Shown: one piece after another, positions 1 through 6,266 of the stretch | Layout of the letters: each line of letters begins with the position of its first letter | Numbering within the stretch: the stretch's first letter is position 1 | Source of the DNA: Planctomycetota bacterium | GTDB lineage: Bacteria; Planctomycetota; Phycisphaerae; UBA1845 | Direction: 5' to 3' | DNA: 6,565 nt | NCBI GenBank assembly: GCA_022561255.1 | Contig: JADFRO010000174.1 | Coordinates: 1 to 6,565 of the forward strand | Program-made: the position numbers and the translations under genes | The notes under the pieces: generated by a model | What the model saw: the letters and a program-made list of their open reading frames with translations, nothing else | Database searches by the model: none | What the model was told of the DNA's origin: nothing

Positions 1-1015
1 TCTCATTCGCATCGCAGACGCGGCAAATCGCGCGCGCGTATGACCGGACGCAGTAGTGGTCGCGCGGAACACGTTTCGGTTTCGCCTTGCGTTTGCGCTT
101 CTGCACGCGAACATGTGACGGCCACAGTGGCGTCTCTCGGCGTTTGCCCCGTTCGGCGTCGCGAGCGCGCTCGGCTTCGTCGGGGCGAAAAAGAAACTCC
201 TCGACGTCAGTTCGCAAGAACTCACGGATGATTCTCTGCGCGTTCTTCCCGAGGACGATCTCCCTGTCGTAGCCGTGGTGCTCCATCTTGTGCTCTCGTG
301 GGCGGTAGCTCCAAAGCCTTCCCGTCATATCGATGTCAGCGCCACGCATGTCGGTGGCTTCTCCGGGTCTCATTCCTGTGAGACGCTGGAGTCGGATCAT
401 CGCCGCGACAGGCGGAAGGACATGCGGTAAGACGGCGTCAACGTGCTCGTCCGGGACCGGCAACACTCTCCGTGGCGCTGGAGCGTCCGACTCGCCGGCC
501 TTCAATCCGTCCACGGCACTCAGTCCGTGATGCACGGACGGCGGAATCAACTCCTCCCGGACCGCCCATTTGAAGATCCTGCGAATGGCCTGGACACGCT
601 GGTTGACGGTCGTTCGTCCGAGTCCGCCAGCGATGAGTCGATCGCGAACAGTGAGCAACGACTTTGGCCCGAAATCCGCGGCGTTGGTGCCCCCGTAGAG
701 GGCCTTGAGCGGTCGCATTGCGCATCGAATGTGCGACATCCGCTCCTCGATTGCTCTCCGGTTCTTGTAGTGTTTCTGAGCGTGCTTGAAGTAGGCGAGA
801 AGCAACTCGTTGATGCTGATCGGTTCACAATCGTGGACGGGCAGCGTGCGACCATTGCGGAGCCACTCCGCGATCAGCCGATCGTACGCTTCACGACTCG
901 CCTTCGAACTGTGTTTTCCGAGGTAGTGGTCTTTGCCGCAGACGGTGACGACCGCCTGGCCGGATGGACGGTGCAACCTGTAACGCGGATTTCGAGAAGA
1001 GTGTTTGCCGGGCAT
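1..1015 (-). CDS. Tyrosine recombinase / phage-type integrase, C-terminus cut by left edge
   Basis: Site-specific DNA recombinase that would integrate and excise a mobile element by strand exchange through a covalent tyrosine-DNA intermediate. The reading frame is open from ATG at 1015 to the left edge (338 residues visible). A clear ribosome site, GGGAGGT, lies 8 bases upstream (plus positions 1023-1029), fixing the start. The N-terminus (residues 11-35, RYRLHRPSGQAVVTV then YLGKHSS) is an Arm-like segment that I recall from many planctomycete integrases. Residues about 65-165 fit the helical core-binding domain. The catalytic domain starts near 186: the first catalytic Arg is R216 in LTGMRPGEATDMR, and the beta-hairpin Lys is K243 in YRPREHKMEHHG, followed by REIVLGKNAQRII. 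The HxxR box and nucleophilic Tyr should lie just beyond the edge, so activity cannot be judged. Its position next to the 3' end of a tRNA-Thr gene suggests that gene is its target. Family call is secure; the element is inferred. Confidence 0.93.
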   Translation of the reverse strand, partial: MPGKHSSRNPRYRLHRPSGQAVVTVCGKDHYLGKHSSKASREAYDRLIAEWLRNGRTLPVHDCEPISINELLLAYFKHAQKHYKNRRAIEERMSHIRCAMRPLKALYGGTNAADFGPKSLLTVRDRLIAGGLGRTTVNQRVQAIRRIFKWAVREELIPPSVHHGLSAVDGLKAGESDAPAPRRVLPVPDEHVDAVLPHVLPPVAAMIRLQRLTGMRPGEATDMRGADIDMTGRLWSYRPREHKMEHHGYDREIVLGKNAQRIIREFLRTDVEEFLFRPDEAERARDAERGKRRETPLWPSHVRVQKRKRKAKPKRVPRDHYCVRSYARAICRVCDANE

Positions 1016-1037
1016 GTTTGCGACCTCCCAAGAAGCA

Positions 1038-1060
1038 AAATCCGGTAGTCTACCGGATTT
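1038..1060. repeat. Perfect 10-bp inverted repeat upstream of the integrase
   Basis: The arms AAATCCGGTA and TACCGGATTT are exact reverse complements around a 3-base centre (GTC). The structure sits between the tRNA 3' end (1134) and the integrase start (1015), 22 bases before the ATG. Read on the minus strand it is a hairpin followed by TTTTGCTTCTT, so it could be an intrinsic terminator that stops tRNA transcription before the integrase. Its symmetry and position also fit an operator for a regulator of integrase expression, or a recombination accessory site. The repeat is certain; its role is not. Confidence 0.75.
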
Positions 1061-1133
1061 CGATGACTCTCAGGCCGCACTGCCCAACACAGACAGGTAC
1101 GCTAAACCAAGCGTTCGGCAAGACTTACGAAAC

Positions 1134-1180
1134 AGCCGACGGTGGGATTCGAACCCACGACCCCAGCTTTACGAAAGCTG
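1134..1180. other. Putative attachment site (att) in the 3' half of tRNA-Thr
   Basis: Integrases of this family commonly use the anticodon-arm to 3'-end portion of a tRNA gene as their target, and the element then carries a copy of that portion so the tRNA stays intact. Here the tRNA 3' end points to an integrase gene 118 bases away, and the integrase is read away from the tRNA. The stretch from the anticodon arm (1164-1180) through the T arm (1142-1158) to the 3' end (1134) is the likely core. The partner copy would lie left of the window and is not visible, so the exact boundaries are a guess. Confidence 0.5.
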
Positions 1181-1205
1181 TGCTCTACCACTGAGCTACG
1201 TCGGC
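1134..1205 (-). tRNA. tRNA-Thr (anticodon CGT)
   Basis: A complete 72-nt cloverleaf can be folded by eye. The acceptor stem GCCGACG (1199-1205) pairs with CGTCGGC (1135-1141); the D stem is GCTC/GAGC; the anticodon stem CAGCT/AGCTG encloses the loop TTCGTAA, with anticodon CGT at 1171-1173; the variable loop has 5 bases; the T arm is GTGGG-TTCGAAT-CCCAC. The discriminator base is T (1134). The 3' CCA is not encoded (GTT follows), so it must be added after transcription. It reads ACG threonine codons. It has its own promoter upstream and probably serves as integration site for the neighbouring integrase. Confidence 0.97.
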
Positions 1206-1218
1206 GTAACAGCCCGAG

Positions 1219-1247
1219 CTTGTACGGATTGACGCCTCGTTCGTCAA
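1219..1247 (-). promoter_or_regulatory. Sigma-70-type promoter of tRNA-Thr
   Basis: On the minus strand, TTGACG (1242-1247, five of six to the -35 consensus) is separated by exactly 17 bases from TACAAG (1219-1224, four of six to the -10 consensus). Transcription would begin a few bases before the mature tRNA. The bases just after the -10 box are GC-rich (CTCGGGC), as in stable-RNA promoters subject to stringent control. The -35 box is also one arm of an inverted repeat, TTGACG and CGTCAA with 7 bases between (1229-1247). The match is good but unproven. Confidence 0.55.
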
Positions 1248-1302
1248 GATCGGTCGGTCCGGGTCGCCATTCCCGGCGTTCATTCGCGGGGGCGGCGTCC
1301 GG

Positions 1303-1608
1303 TCACGATTTCGTTCGTCGCCTGCCCGCTTCAAGCGCGAACCGCGATACTTTGTCGTACGTCGTCGCCAAGAATCCGATCAGCGGAAACCCGCCGCGTT
1401 CGAACGGCGAGGGGCCCAGCTGCTCGAGAAGCGCGAGCGGCTTCTCTGCGGGCTCAACACATACCTCGACGGTGTCGAACTCCGGACCGGTTTGCCAAAA
1501 CTGTTGCAGGTCGTCACCGAGCGGCGGTGACGCAGGGTAGATCGTCGGCACGACCTTGAGTGACGGCGGTAGTTCCTCAGCCGATGGCGTGTGGTTTTTT
1601 GGTTTCAT
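1303..1608 (-). CDS. Small conserved-looking hypothetical protein, 101 aa
   Basis: I do not recognise a named family. The ATG at 1608 is preceded by AGGTG with 5 bases of spacing, and the gene starts 51 bases after the stop of the SNF2-family gene on the same strand, so co-transcription is likely. The first 17 residues are polar and Pro-rich (probably disordered). A more ordered part follows: LKVVPTIYPASPPL (17-30), a segment with FDTVEVCVEPAEKPLALLEQ (44-63), and a hydrophobic patch FPLIGFLATTYDKVSRFALE (74-93), ending in a basic tail GRRRTKS. There is no signal peptide and no convincing membrane helix, so it is probably cytoplasmic. Beyond its stop lies a short stem (1259-1276, CCGGG/CCCGG) with no T-run, a poor terminator candidate. 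The ribosome site, tandem position and protein-like composition support a real gene; the function is unknown. Confidence 0.68.
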   Translation of the reverse strand: MKPKNHTPSAEELPPSLKVVPTIYPASPPLGDDLQQFWQTGPEFDTVEVCVEPAEKPLALLEQLGPSPFERGGFPLIGFLATTYDKVSRFALEAGRRRTKS

Positions 1609-1659
1609 GATTTCACCTGGACGAGGAACGCTCGACGGTTCGTCCCGTGTCGCTACGAT

Positions 1660-4600
1660 TTAATCCTCCGCGACCGCCTCGCGCGAGAGTGTAAACAGAT
1701 CGCGCAGGGCGTCGGTCGACAATTCAGTGAGCCACGACTCACCGGATCCAATCACCTGGTCCGCCAATCTCCGCTTCGCTTCGAGGATAGCGTCGATGCG
1801 TTCTTCGAGCGTACCGATACAGACGAACTTGTGAACCTGGACCTGCTTGTCCTGACCGATACGGTGCGCCCGGTCGGTGGCCTGGTCCTCCACGGCGGGA
1901 TTCCACCACCGATCGTAATGGAATACGTGGTTGGCCGCCGTGAGGTTCAATCCGAAACCGCCGGCCTTGAGCGACAGAATGAAGATGGGCGTGTCACCGG
2001 TCCCGTTTTGGAAGCGCTCGACCATCGCGTCGCGATCGCGCCGAGGCGTCCCACCGTGTAGGAACAACACCTCGCGGTTTGAAGACGTTTCGAGCGCTTT
2101 CTTGAGCAGGTCGCCCATCCGCCGGTACTGCGTAAAGATGAGCGCTCGGTCTCCCTCGGCGAGTACTTCCTCGATCATCTCGGTGAGGCGATCGCACTTC
2201 CCGCTTCGATGTGGGAGTTCTCCTCCGTCCGCGAGAAACTGAACGGGGTGGTTGCAAATCTGCTTGAGTTTCACCAGCGTTGAGAGAATCAGCCCGCGTC
2301 GTTGGATCCCGTCGGAGTGATCGATCTGGCCGAGCATGTCCGAGACGGTGGCCTCGTAGAGCGCCGCTTGCTCTCGCGTGAGGTTGCAGAAAACCTTCAT
2401 CTCCATTTTTGCCGGAAGGTCGACTTGAATACTCGGATCGCTCTTCAGCCGGCGAAGAATGAACGGTCGAAGCAGATGGCGCAAACGCGAGGCGCGATCC
2501 GCATCGTGATGACGCTCGATCGGAACGGCAAAGCGCCGCCTGAAGTCGTTCGCGTTGCTGAGGTAGCCTTTGTTGAGAAAATCCATGATCGACCAGAGCT
2601 CGCTGAGGCGGTTCTCAACGGGCGTACCCGTCAGCGCGACGCGTTGATTGGCCTTTAAGGACCGGATCGCGACGGATTGCTTCGCGGCGGGGTTTTTGAT
2701 GTTCTGCGCTTCATCCAACACAATGCGGTGCCACTCGATCGCCGTGAGATGCTCCAGGTCGCGGTGGGTCAGTGCATAGGTGCTGATGACGACGTCATGC
2801 TTGGCCACTTCCTGCACGAACCGCAGCCCCGAAAGTCGCTCCAGCCCGTGGTGAATCATCACCTTCAGCGTCGGCCCGAACCGCTCGATCTCCCGATGCC
2901 AGTTGCCCACGAGGGACATCGGAACGACCAACAGCGTCGGACCGGGATTCTCCTCGTTCTCGCGCTCGTGCAGCCACAGCGCGATCATCTGGATCGTCTT
3001 TCCCAGTCCCATGTCATCCGCAAGACAAGCACCCAAGCCCAGGCGCGACAGGAAGCTTAACCACTGGACGCCCTTGAGTTGGTACGGGCGGAGTGTTCCG
3101 ATGAACGCCTTGGGAGGTGGAAACTCCTCGACGTGCGCGTCGAAATCCGACGCTCCGAGCAGCGTGTTGATCCACCCGTCGGCGCGAAGCCCCGCTACCG
3201 GAAGGCCTGTCTCCAGTTCGTCGGCCATGTAGCACTGGCGGAGGGCTTCGAACAGCGTCATGGTTCCCGTACGACCTTTCTCGAGGAACGCGAGCGCCGT
3301 CGAGACGTCAGAGGGCTGGACCTCCGTCCATCGACCGCGAACGCGTACGAGGGGCTCTTTCGCCCTCGCGAGCTCGCTGATTTCCTCAAGAGAAAGCTCG
3401 TCGTCGCCGACGGCTACGTGCCAGTCGTACGCCACGATGGCATCGAGTCGCATCGAGGCGGGATCCGACGTCGACGATCCGTCGACCGGACGAAGTCCAA
3501 GTCGCATCCGCGGACGCGGCGACTTGTCCTGCCACCAGCCGGGAAGCCAAACGCCGAATCCTTCCAACTCAAGGATCGGGGCGGTATCGCGCAGGAAGGT
3601 GTACGCCTCCGCGAGCGAGAGGCTGCATTCCAGCGGTCCTTCGGGTTCGCCGCACGCCTTCAGTGGTGGGAAGTGACGCGCAGCGTCGGTGACGTCGCCG
3701 CGAAGCTGCTGGAGCGCGTTGTCGAACGGACGCCGTAGGATCGCAGGAACGTCGCTCTGATCGCCCGAAAGATCGACGGCGTCGACGATCAGTTCGGGAT
3801 CAGACGTGGCCTGGACGTGCAGCGTCAGCTTCCACTGCCGCTGGTCAGCGTCGTCCGTAGGTTGCGTGTCGATCGCGGGCGGGTGGAGTCTAAAACAAGT
3901 GCGGCTCGCCCGTTCGGCTGGAGGAGGTTCGAGCGAGGTGATCCAATTGCGGACGCTATGGTGTACCGACGCGCAATCGTGCTCGGACCCCTCGAGCGTG
4001 GCGTCAGACCGGACGAGGGACTGAAGCCATCGCATCTCGCGCGTAGAGGATTCCATCCCGTGATCCTGGATCGCGTGGGCGAGCTCGTCGCCCTCGAGGC
4101 AGCGACGAACGAGCGTATCGACGGCCGACCATAGGAAGCTCTCCAGCAAAGCGGTTGCCTGGACGGGCTGTTCGCCGCCGACCAAGGATCTGCACACGCC
4201 CGGCATGGAGACGATCAGGTGACGAAGACGCTCGGACGTCCTCGCGTCGTTGACCACGACCCGCCAGTATCCCTGGTAGCGCGCGCTACCTGCGCTGTGA
4301 ACCGCCGGAACGAACGCCTGCTTGGCCAGCAGTTCGAGCACAAGGTCGGCGACCTTGGACCAAAAGCGGAGGGAAGCACCGGTCGCGACCCCTTCAGGTG
4401 CCGCTTGAACCGATCCGGCGAGTACGTCCATAGCGTCCGCGGGAGCGAACGCGAGGGTGGGGAGCCGAAACGAATGAAGTTGGGCGCCCTCAGCGAACGA
4501 TGGGTCTTGCATTTCGGCAGATGCGGCGTTTGATCCGGAAAAGACCGGAAGTTGAAGCGTAAGATGCGTCTCAACACCACCGGAAATGAGCAGGCTGTCC

Positions 4601-4803
4601 CACAGATCACCGGCGATGCCGCGTAGTTCGTCGTAGGTCAGTGCGCAGGGATGGTCGGGATGGGAATCCTTGGGGGATCGAACGGTTTGCGCTAGATCGC
4701 CGGCGAAAAGATGCTCACGCCGCACGCCCCATAGGTGCAACCGAGCGTCCGTCCAGATGGTGTGCAGTAGGGTCGACAATCGAGCGGGTTCCGTAGCCGC
4801 CAC
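1660..4803 (-). CDS. SNF2-family DNA-dependent ATPase / helicase (DUF3670 + SNF2_N + Helicase_C)
   Basis: Cytoplasmic superfamily 2 ATP-driven DNA translocase of 1047 residues, the usual size of the long bacterial SNF2 proteins. N-terminal residues include LHTIWTDARLHLWG (13-26). Residues about 395-540 match the SNF2 helicase-associated DUF3670 domain (GFGVWLPGWW at 415-424; RVRGRWTEVQ at 487-496). The ATPase core follows: LRPYQLKGVQWL (571-582), Walker A DDMGLGKT with K602, motif Ia LLVVPMSLVGNW (624-635), motif II DEAQ at 697-700, motif III LTGTP (724-728). The second RecA lobe has LIFTQYRRMGDLL (888-900), LKAGGFGLNLTAA (945-957) and motif VI QATDRAHRIGQ (974-984). All catalytic motifs are intact. 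The start is GTG; an in-frame TAG seven codons upstream rules out a longer protein, and no clear Shine-Dalgarno site is seen. The physiological role (repair, transcription recycling or other) cannot be told; RapA is a relative by fold only. A small hypothetical gene follows closely. Confidence 0.96.
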   Translation of the reverse strand: MAATEPARLSTLLHTIWTDARLHLWGVRREHLFAGDLAQTVRSPKDSHPDHPCALTYDELRGIAGDLWDSLLISGGVETHLTLQLPVFSGSNAASAEMQDPSFAEGAQLHSFRLPTLAFAPADAMDVLAGSVQAAPEGVATGASLRFWSKVADLVLELLAKQAFVPAVHSAGSARYQGYWRVVVNDARTSERLRHLIVSMPGVCRSLVGGEQPVQATALLESFLWSAVDTLVRRCLEGDELAHAIQDHGMESSTREMRWLQSLVRSDATLEGSEHDCASVHHSVRNWITSLEPPPAERASRTCFRLHPPAIDTQPTDDADQRQWKLTLHVQATSDPELIVDAVDLSGDQSDVPAILRRPFDNALQQLRGDVTDAARHFPPLKACGEPEGPLECSLSLAEAYTFLRDTAPILELEGFGVWLPGWWQDKSPRPRMRLGLRPVDGSSTSDPASMRLDAIVAYDWHVAVGDDELSLEEISELARAKEPLVRVRGRWTEVQPSDVSTALAFLEKGRTGTMTLFEALRQCYMADELETGLPVAGLRADGWINTLLGASDFDAHVEEFPPPKAFIGTLRPYQLKGVQWLSFLSRLGLGACLADDMGLGKTIQMIALWLHERENEENPGPTLLVVPMSLVGNWHREIERFGPTLKVMIHHGLERLSGLRFVQEVAKHDVVISTYALTHRDLEHLTAIEWHRIVLDEAQNIKNPAAKQSVAIRSLKANQRVALTGTPVENRLSELWSIMDFLNKGYLSNANDFRRRFAVPIERHHDADRASRLRHLLRPFILRRLKSDPSIQVDLPAKMEMKVFCNLTREQAALYEATVSDMLGQIDHSDGIQRRGLILSTLVKLKQICNHPVQFLADGGELPHRSGKCDRLTEMIEEVLAEGDRALIFTQYRRMGDLLKKALETSSNREVLFLHGGTPRRDRDAMVERFQNGTGDTPIFILSLKAGGFGLNLTAANHVFHYDRWWNPAVEDQATDRAHRIGQDKQVQVHKFVCIGTLEERIDAILEAKRRLADQVIGSGESWLTELSTDALRDLFTLSREAVAED

Positions 4804-4843
4804 GTGGAGGCGCGACTTTCGCTAGCCACAGACCGAGCCGGGC

Positions 4844-4871
4844 ATTGTACTACGGATGGGTTCTACGTCCA
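4844..4871 (-). promoter_or_regulatory. Candidate sigma-70 promoter of the SNF2 gene
   Basis: On the minus strand, TACAAT (4844-4849, five of six to the -10 consensus) is preceded by a 16-base spacer and TGGACG (4866-4871, four of six to the -35 consensus). It sits just downstream of the terminator-like hairpin after the sigma factor gene and would give a leader of about 33 bases before the GTG at 4803. This suggests the SNF2 gene is transcribed separately from the sigma factor gene. Confidence 0.5.
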
Positions 4872-4903
4872 GGCACTTGCACGTTTCGTTCGATGCGACG
4901 GGT

Positions 4904-4957
4904 AAAAAACGCCAAAGCCGCACAAGAGTCTCCGTGCGGAGCATCCTGTACGGCTTT
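4904..4957 (-). terminator. Probable intrinsic terminator after the sigma factor gene
   Basis: On the minus strand AAAGCCG (4951-4957) can pair with CGGCTTT (4914-4920), and six T residues follow after GGCG (4904-4909). A competing inner hairpin pairs CCGCAC (4934-4939) with GTGCGG (4918-4923), extended by two G-U pairs, and is also followed by the T-run. Read on the plus strand the outer stem ends in five T residues (4955-4959), so it may work in both directions. It lies about 56 bases past the sigma factor stop. Spacing between stem and T-run is not ideal, hence moderate confidence; a small structured RNA is an alternative. Confidence 0.55.
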
Positions 4958-5013
4958 TTCAGCGCCTCTTTGGAGGAAGAAAGTCGTCCTTAGCCCCCAC
5001 ACGAAAATGCGTT

Positions 5014-6012
5014 TTACGCCGCGAGGAATCGCTCCTCGAGGGTCACACGCATTTTCTTGAGGGCGTTGTTTTGAATTTGTCGCACCCTTTCTTTCGTAAC
5101 ACCGATGATGCGCCCGACCTGTTCCAAGGTCTTGGGAGCCGGATCCCCCGCAGCCGTGGGGTCTCCGAGGGCGAAGCGTTCGCTGATCACCGTTTGCTCG
5201 ACGCCGCTGAGCTGGGCCAGGTTGCTGATGAGGATCGACTTGAGCTCATCCACGCAGTCTTCTTCCTCGCCGTCGCGACGCTTTTCGACGTAGTCGCTAC
5301 GTTCCATCGCCGGATCGAACTCCGCGGGGAACTTTCCGCGGTAGCGGCTCGCACGCATTGCGACGCGCGAGAAACTCTTGAGGATCGCACGGCAGGAGTA
5401 TGTGCTGAACTTAAAACCGCGCCCGCAGTCGAATTTTTCGACGCTGCGCAGTAAGGCCATGTTGCCCTCACTGATCATCTCGTTGAAGTCCACGTTGCTC
5501 AGTCGCGTCCGCTTCACCATCGCCAGTACGAGTGGCATGTTCAATCGAACGACGACCGCACGCACCCTGAGCACCCGATAGCCCCACGCCAGCAAATGGC
5601 GGGTCGCAACGGCCGAGAGGCGCTTACCGGTGTATTGCTGAAGAATCTCGCTGACCTGGTGGCGGGCGTAGTTGTAGCGCATGAACAGATGTCCTTCCTG
5701 TTCATACGACAGCGTGGGTACGCGCTCTCCCGCCGTGACGGCGTCCGTGACTGGATCGGCGACTTCGACGAAACGCGTCGACCGAGCGTTGACCAGCCGG
5801 GCTTCCTGTCCGAAGAGCTTTCGCTCAATCGATCGCTTCGAAAAGTCGGGATGGTCTACGAAGTCCGTTGGCTCGCTGAGCAGCCTCCCCAACAAGACCT
5901 GATCCTCGGGTGCGAGGTTGCTGATGGTCGAGCCGGTTGGAGGCTTTACCCTAGCAGGCAAGCCGGGCAGAGTCCTGCCCTTTCCCACGGCCTGAATAAG
6001 CTGCGCTCCCAT
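5014..6012 (-). CDS. Sigma-70 family RNA polymerase sigma factor, divergent (planctomycete-type)
   Basis: Directs RNA polymerase to promoters; cytoplasmic, binds core polymerase. From ATG at 6012 it has 332 residues. AGGAG lies 8 bases upstream of this ATG, whereas the in-frame ATG at 6036 (340 residues) has only a G-run almost touching it; 6012 is therefore preferred. Numbering from 6012: an N-terminal extension of about 95 residues without a family I can name; a helical segment with YEQEGHLFMRYNYARHQV (103-120); region 2 at about 153-217, with NEMISEGNMALLRSVEKFD (177-195) and FKFSTYSCRAILKSFSR (200-216); and region 4 at about 261-328, with the helix-turn-helix TLEQVGRIIGVTKERVRQIQ (295-314). 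Region 4 is canonical. Region 2.4 lacks the adjacent tryptophans of housekeeping factors, and the 45-residue linker leaves little room for region 3. So it is an alternative rather than a primary sigma factor. No anti-sigma gene is visible beside it. Its regulon is unknown. Confidence 0.93.
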   Translation of the reverse strand: MGAQLIQAVGKGRTLPGLPARVKPPTGSTISNLAPEDQVLLGRLLSEPTDFVDHPDFSKRSIERKLFGQEARLVNARSTRFVEVADPVTDAVTAGERVPTLSYEQEGHLFMRYNYARHQVSEILQQYTGKRLSAVATRHLLAWGYRVLRVRAVVVRLNMPLVLAMVKRTRLSNVDFNEMISEGNMALLRSVEKFDCGRGFKFSTYSCRAILKSFSRVAMRASRYRGKFPAEFDPAMERSDYVEKRRDGEEEDCVDELKSILISNLAQLSGVEQTVISERFALGDPTAAGDPAPKTLEQVGRIIGVTKERVRQIQNNALKKMRVTLEERFLAA

Positions 6013-6020
6013 GACGTCCG

Positions 6021-6025
6021 CTCCT
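6021..6025 (-). promoter_or_regulatory. Ribosome binding site deciding the sigma factor start
   Basis: AGGAG on the minus strand, within GAGAGGAGCGGACGTC, stands 8 bases before the ATG at 6012. It lies inside the extra eight codons of the alternative longer form starting at 6036, which has no well-spaced ribosome site. This supports the 332-residue form. Confidence 0.7.
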
Positions 6026-6089
6026 CTCTTCCGCATTCCCCCGGCGGATGACCAAGCCTGACGAGCCCGATAACGTTCCGCCTCTTACT

Positions 6090-6123
6090 CGTACGCCCGT
6101 CAGACCGCGACGGATGCCGTACG
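6090..6123 (-). repeat. Interrupted hairpin in the sigma factor leader
   Basis: The self-complementary CGTACG at 6090-6095 pairs with CGTACG at 6118-6123. Inside it, CCGTC (6097-6101) pairs with GACGG (6109-6113) around a 7-base loop, leaving a 1-base versus 4-base internal bulge. No T-run follows on either strand, so it is not an intrinsic terminator. It lies about 80 bases before the sigma factor start and would be part of the mRNA leader if the promoter is further upstream. Function unknown. Confidence 0.45.
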
Positions 6124-6237
6124 CTGCGTCTGTTACGCACCTGAAAAAAGGCGCGCAGCAACAAAAGCGTACAAAACAAACGTACTCCAATTGCAATGGG
6201 GGAAACTGAAACGGCGGGGGGACCGACTGCCACTCAC

Positions 6238-6266
6238 AGTATCCGACACCTAGCGTCCTAGGACAA
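6238..6266 (-). promoter_or_regulatory. Weak promoter candidate for the sigma factor gene
   Basis: On the minus strand TTGTCC (6261-6266) and GATACT (6238-6243) each match four of six consensus bases with a 17-base spacer. A perfect 10-bp palindrome GTCCTAGGAC (6255-6264) overlaps the -35 box and could be an operator. If used, the leader would be about 220 bases. The match is weak and could be chance, since promoters of other sigma classes would not be recognised by eye. Confidence 0.25.

Noticed and set aside
443..1048. A 201-codon plus-strand open frame
   Set aside because: It runs opposite the integrase gene, whose minus-strand frame has clear catalytic motifs and a ribosome site; this one resembles no protein family.
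1124..1177. Short direct repeat TTACGAAA at 1125-1132 and 1169-1176 as an attachment-site pair
   Set aside because: Eight bases in adjacent positions are too short and too close to flank an element; likely chance.
1142..1540. A 132-codon plus-strand open frame
   Set aside because: It begins inside the tRNA gene and overlaps the better-supported 101-residue gene on the other strand.
3079..3738. A 219-codon plus-strand open frame
   Set aside because: It is antisense to the SNF2 gene, rich in Arg with no recognisable motif, and is expected by chance opposite a GC-rich gene.
1660..4803. SNF2 helicase as part of an anti-phage defence system near an integrase
   Set aside because: No nuclease, methyltransferase or other defence partner is visible, and the tRNA places it on the chromosomal side of the putative element. 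Long DUF3670-SNF2 proteins are common in bacteria outside defence islands.
5596..6051. A 151-codon plus-strand open frame
   Set aside because: It lies opposite the sigma factor gene and has no motif or ribosome site to support it.
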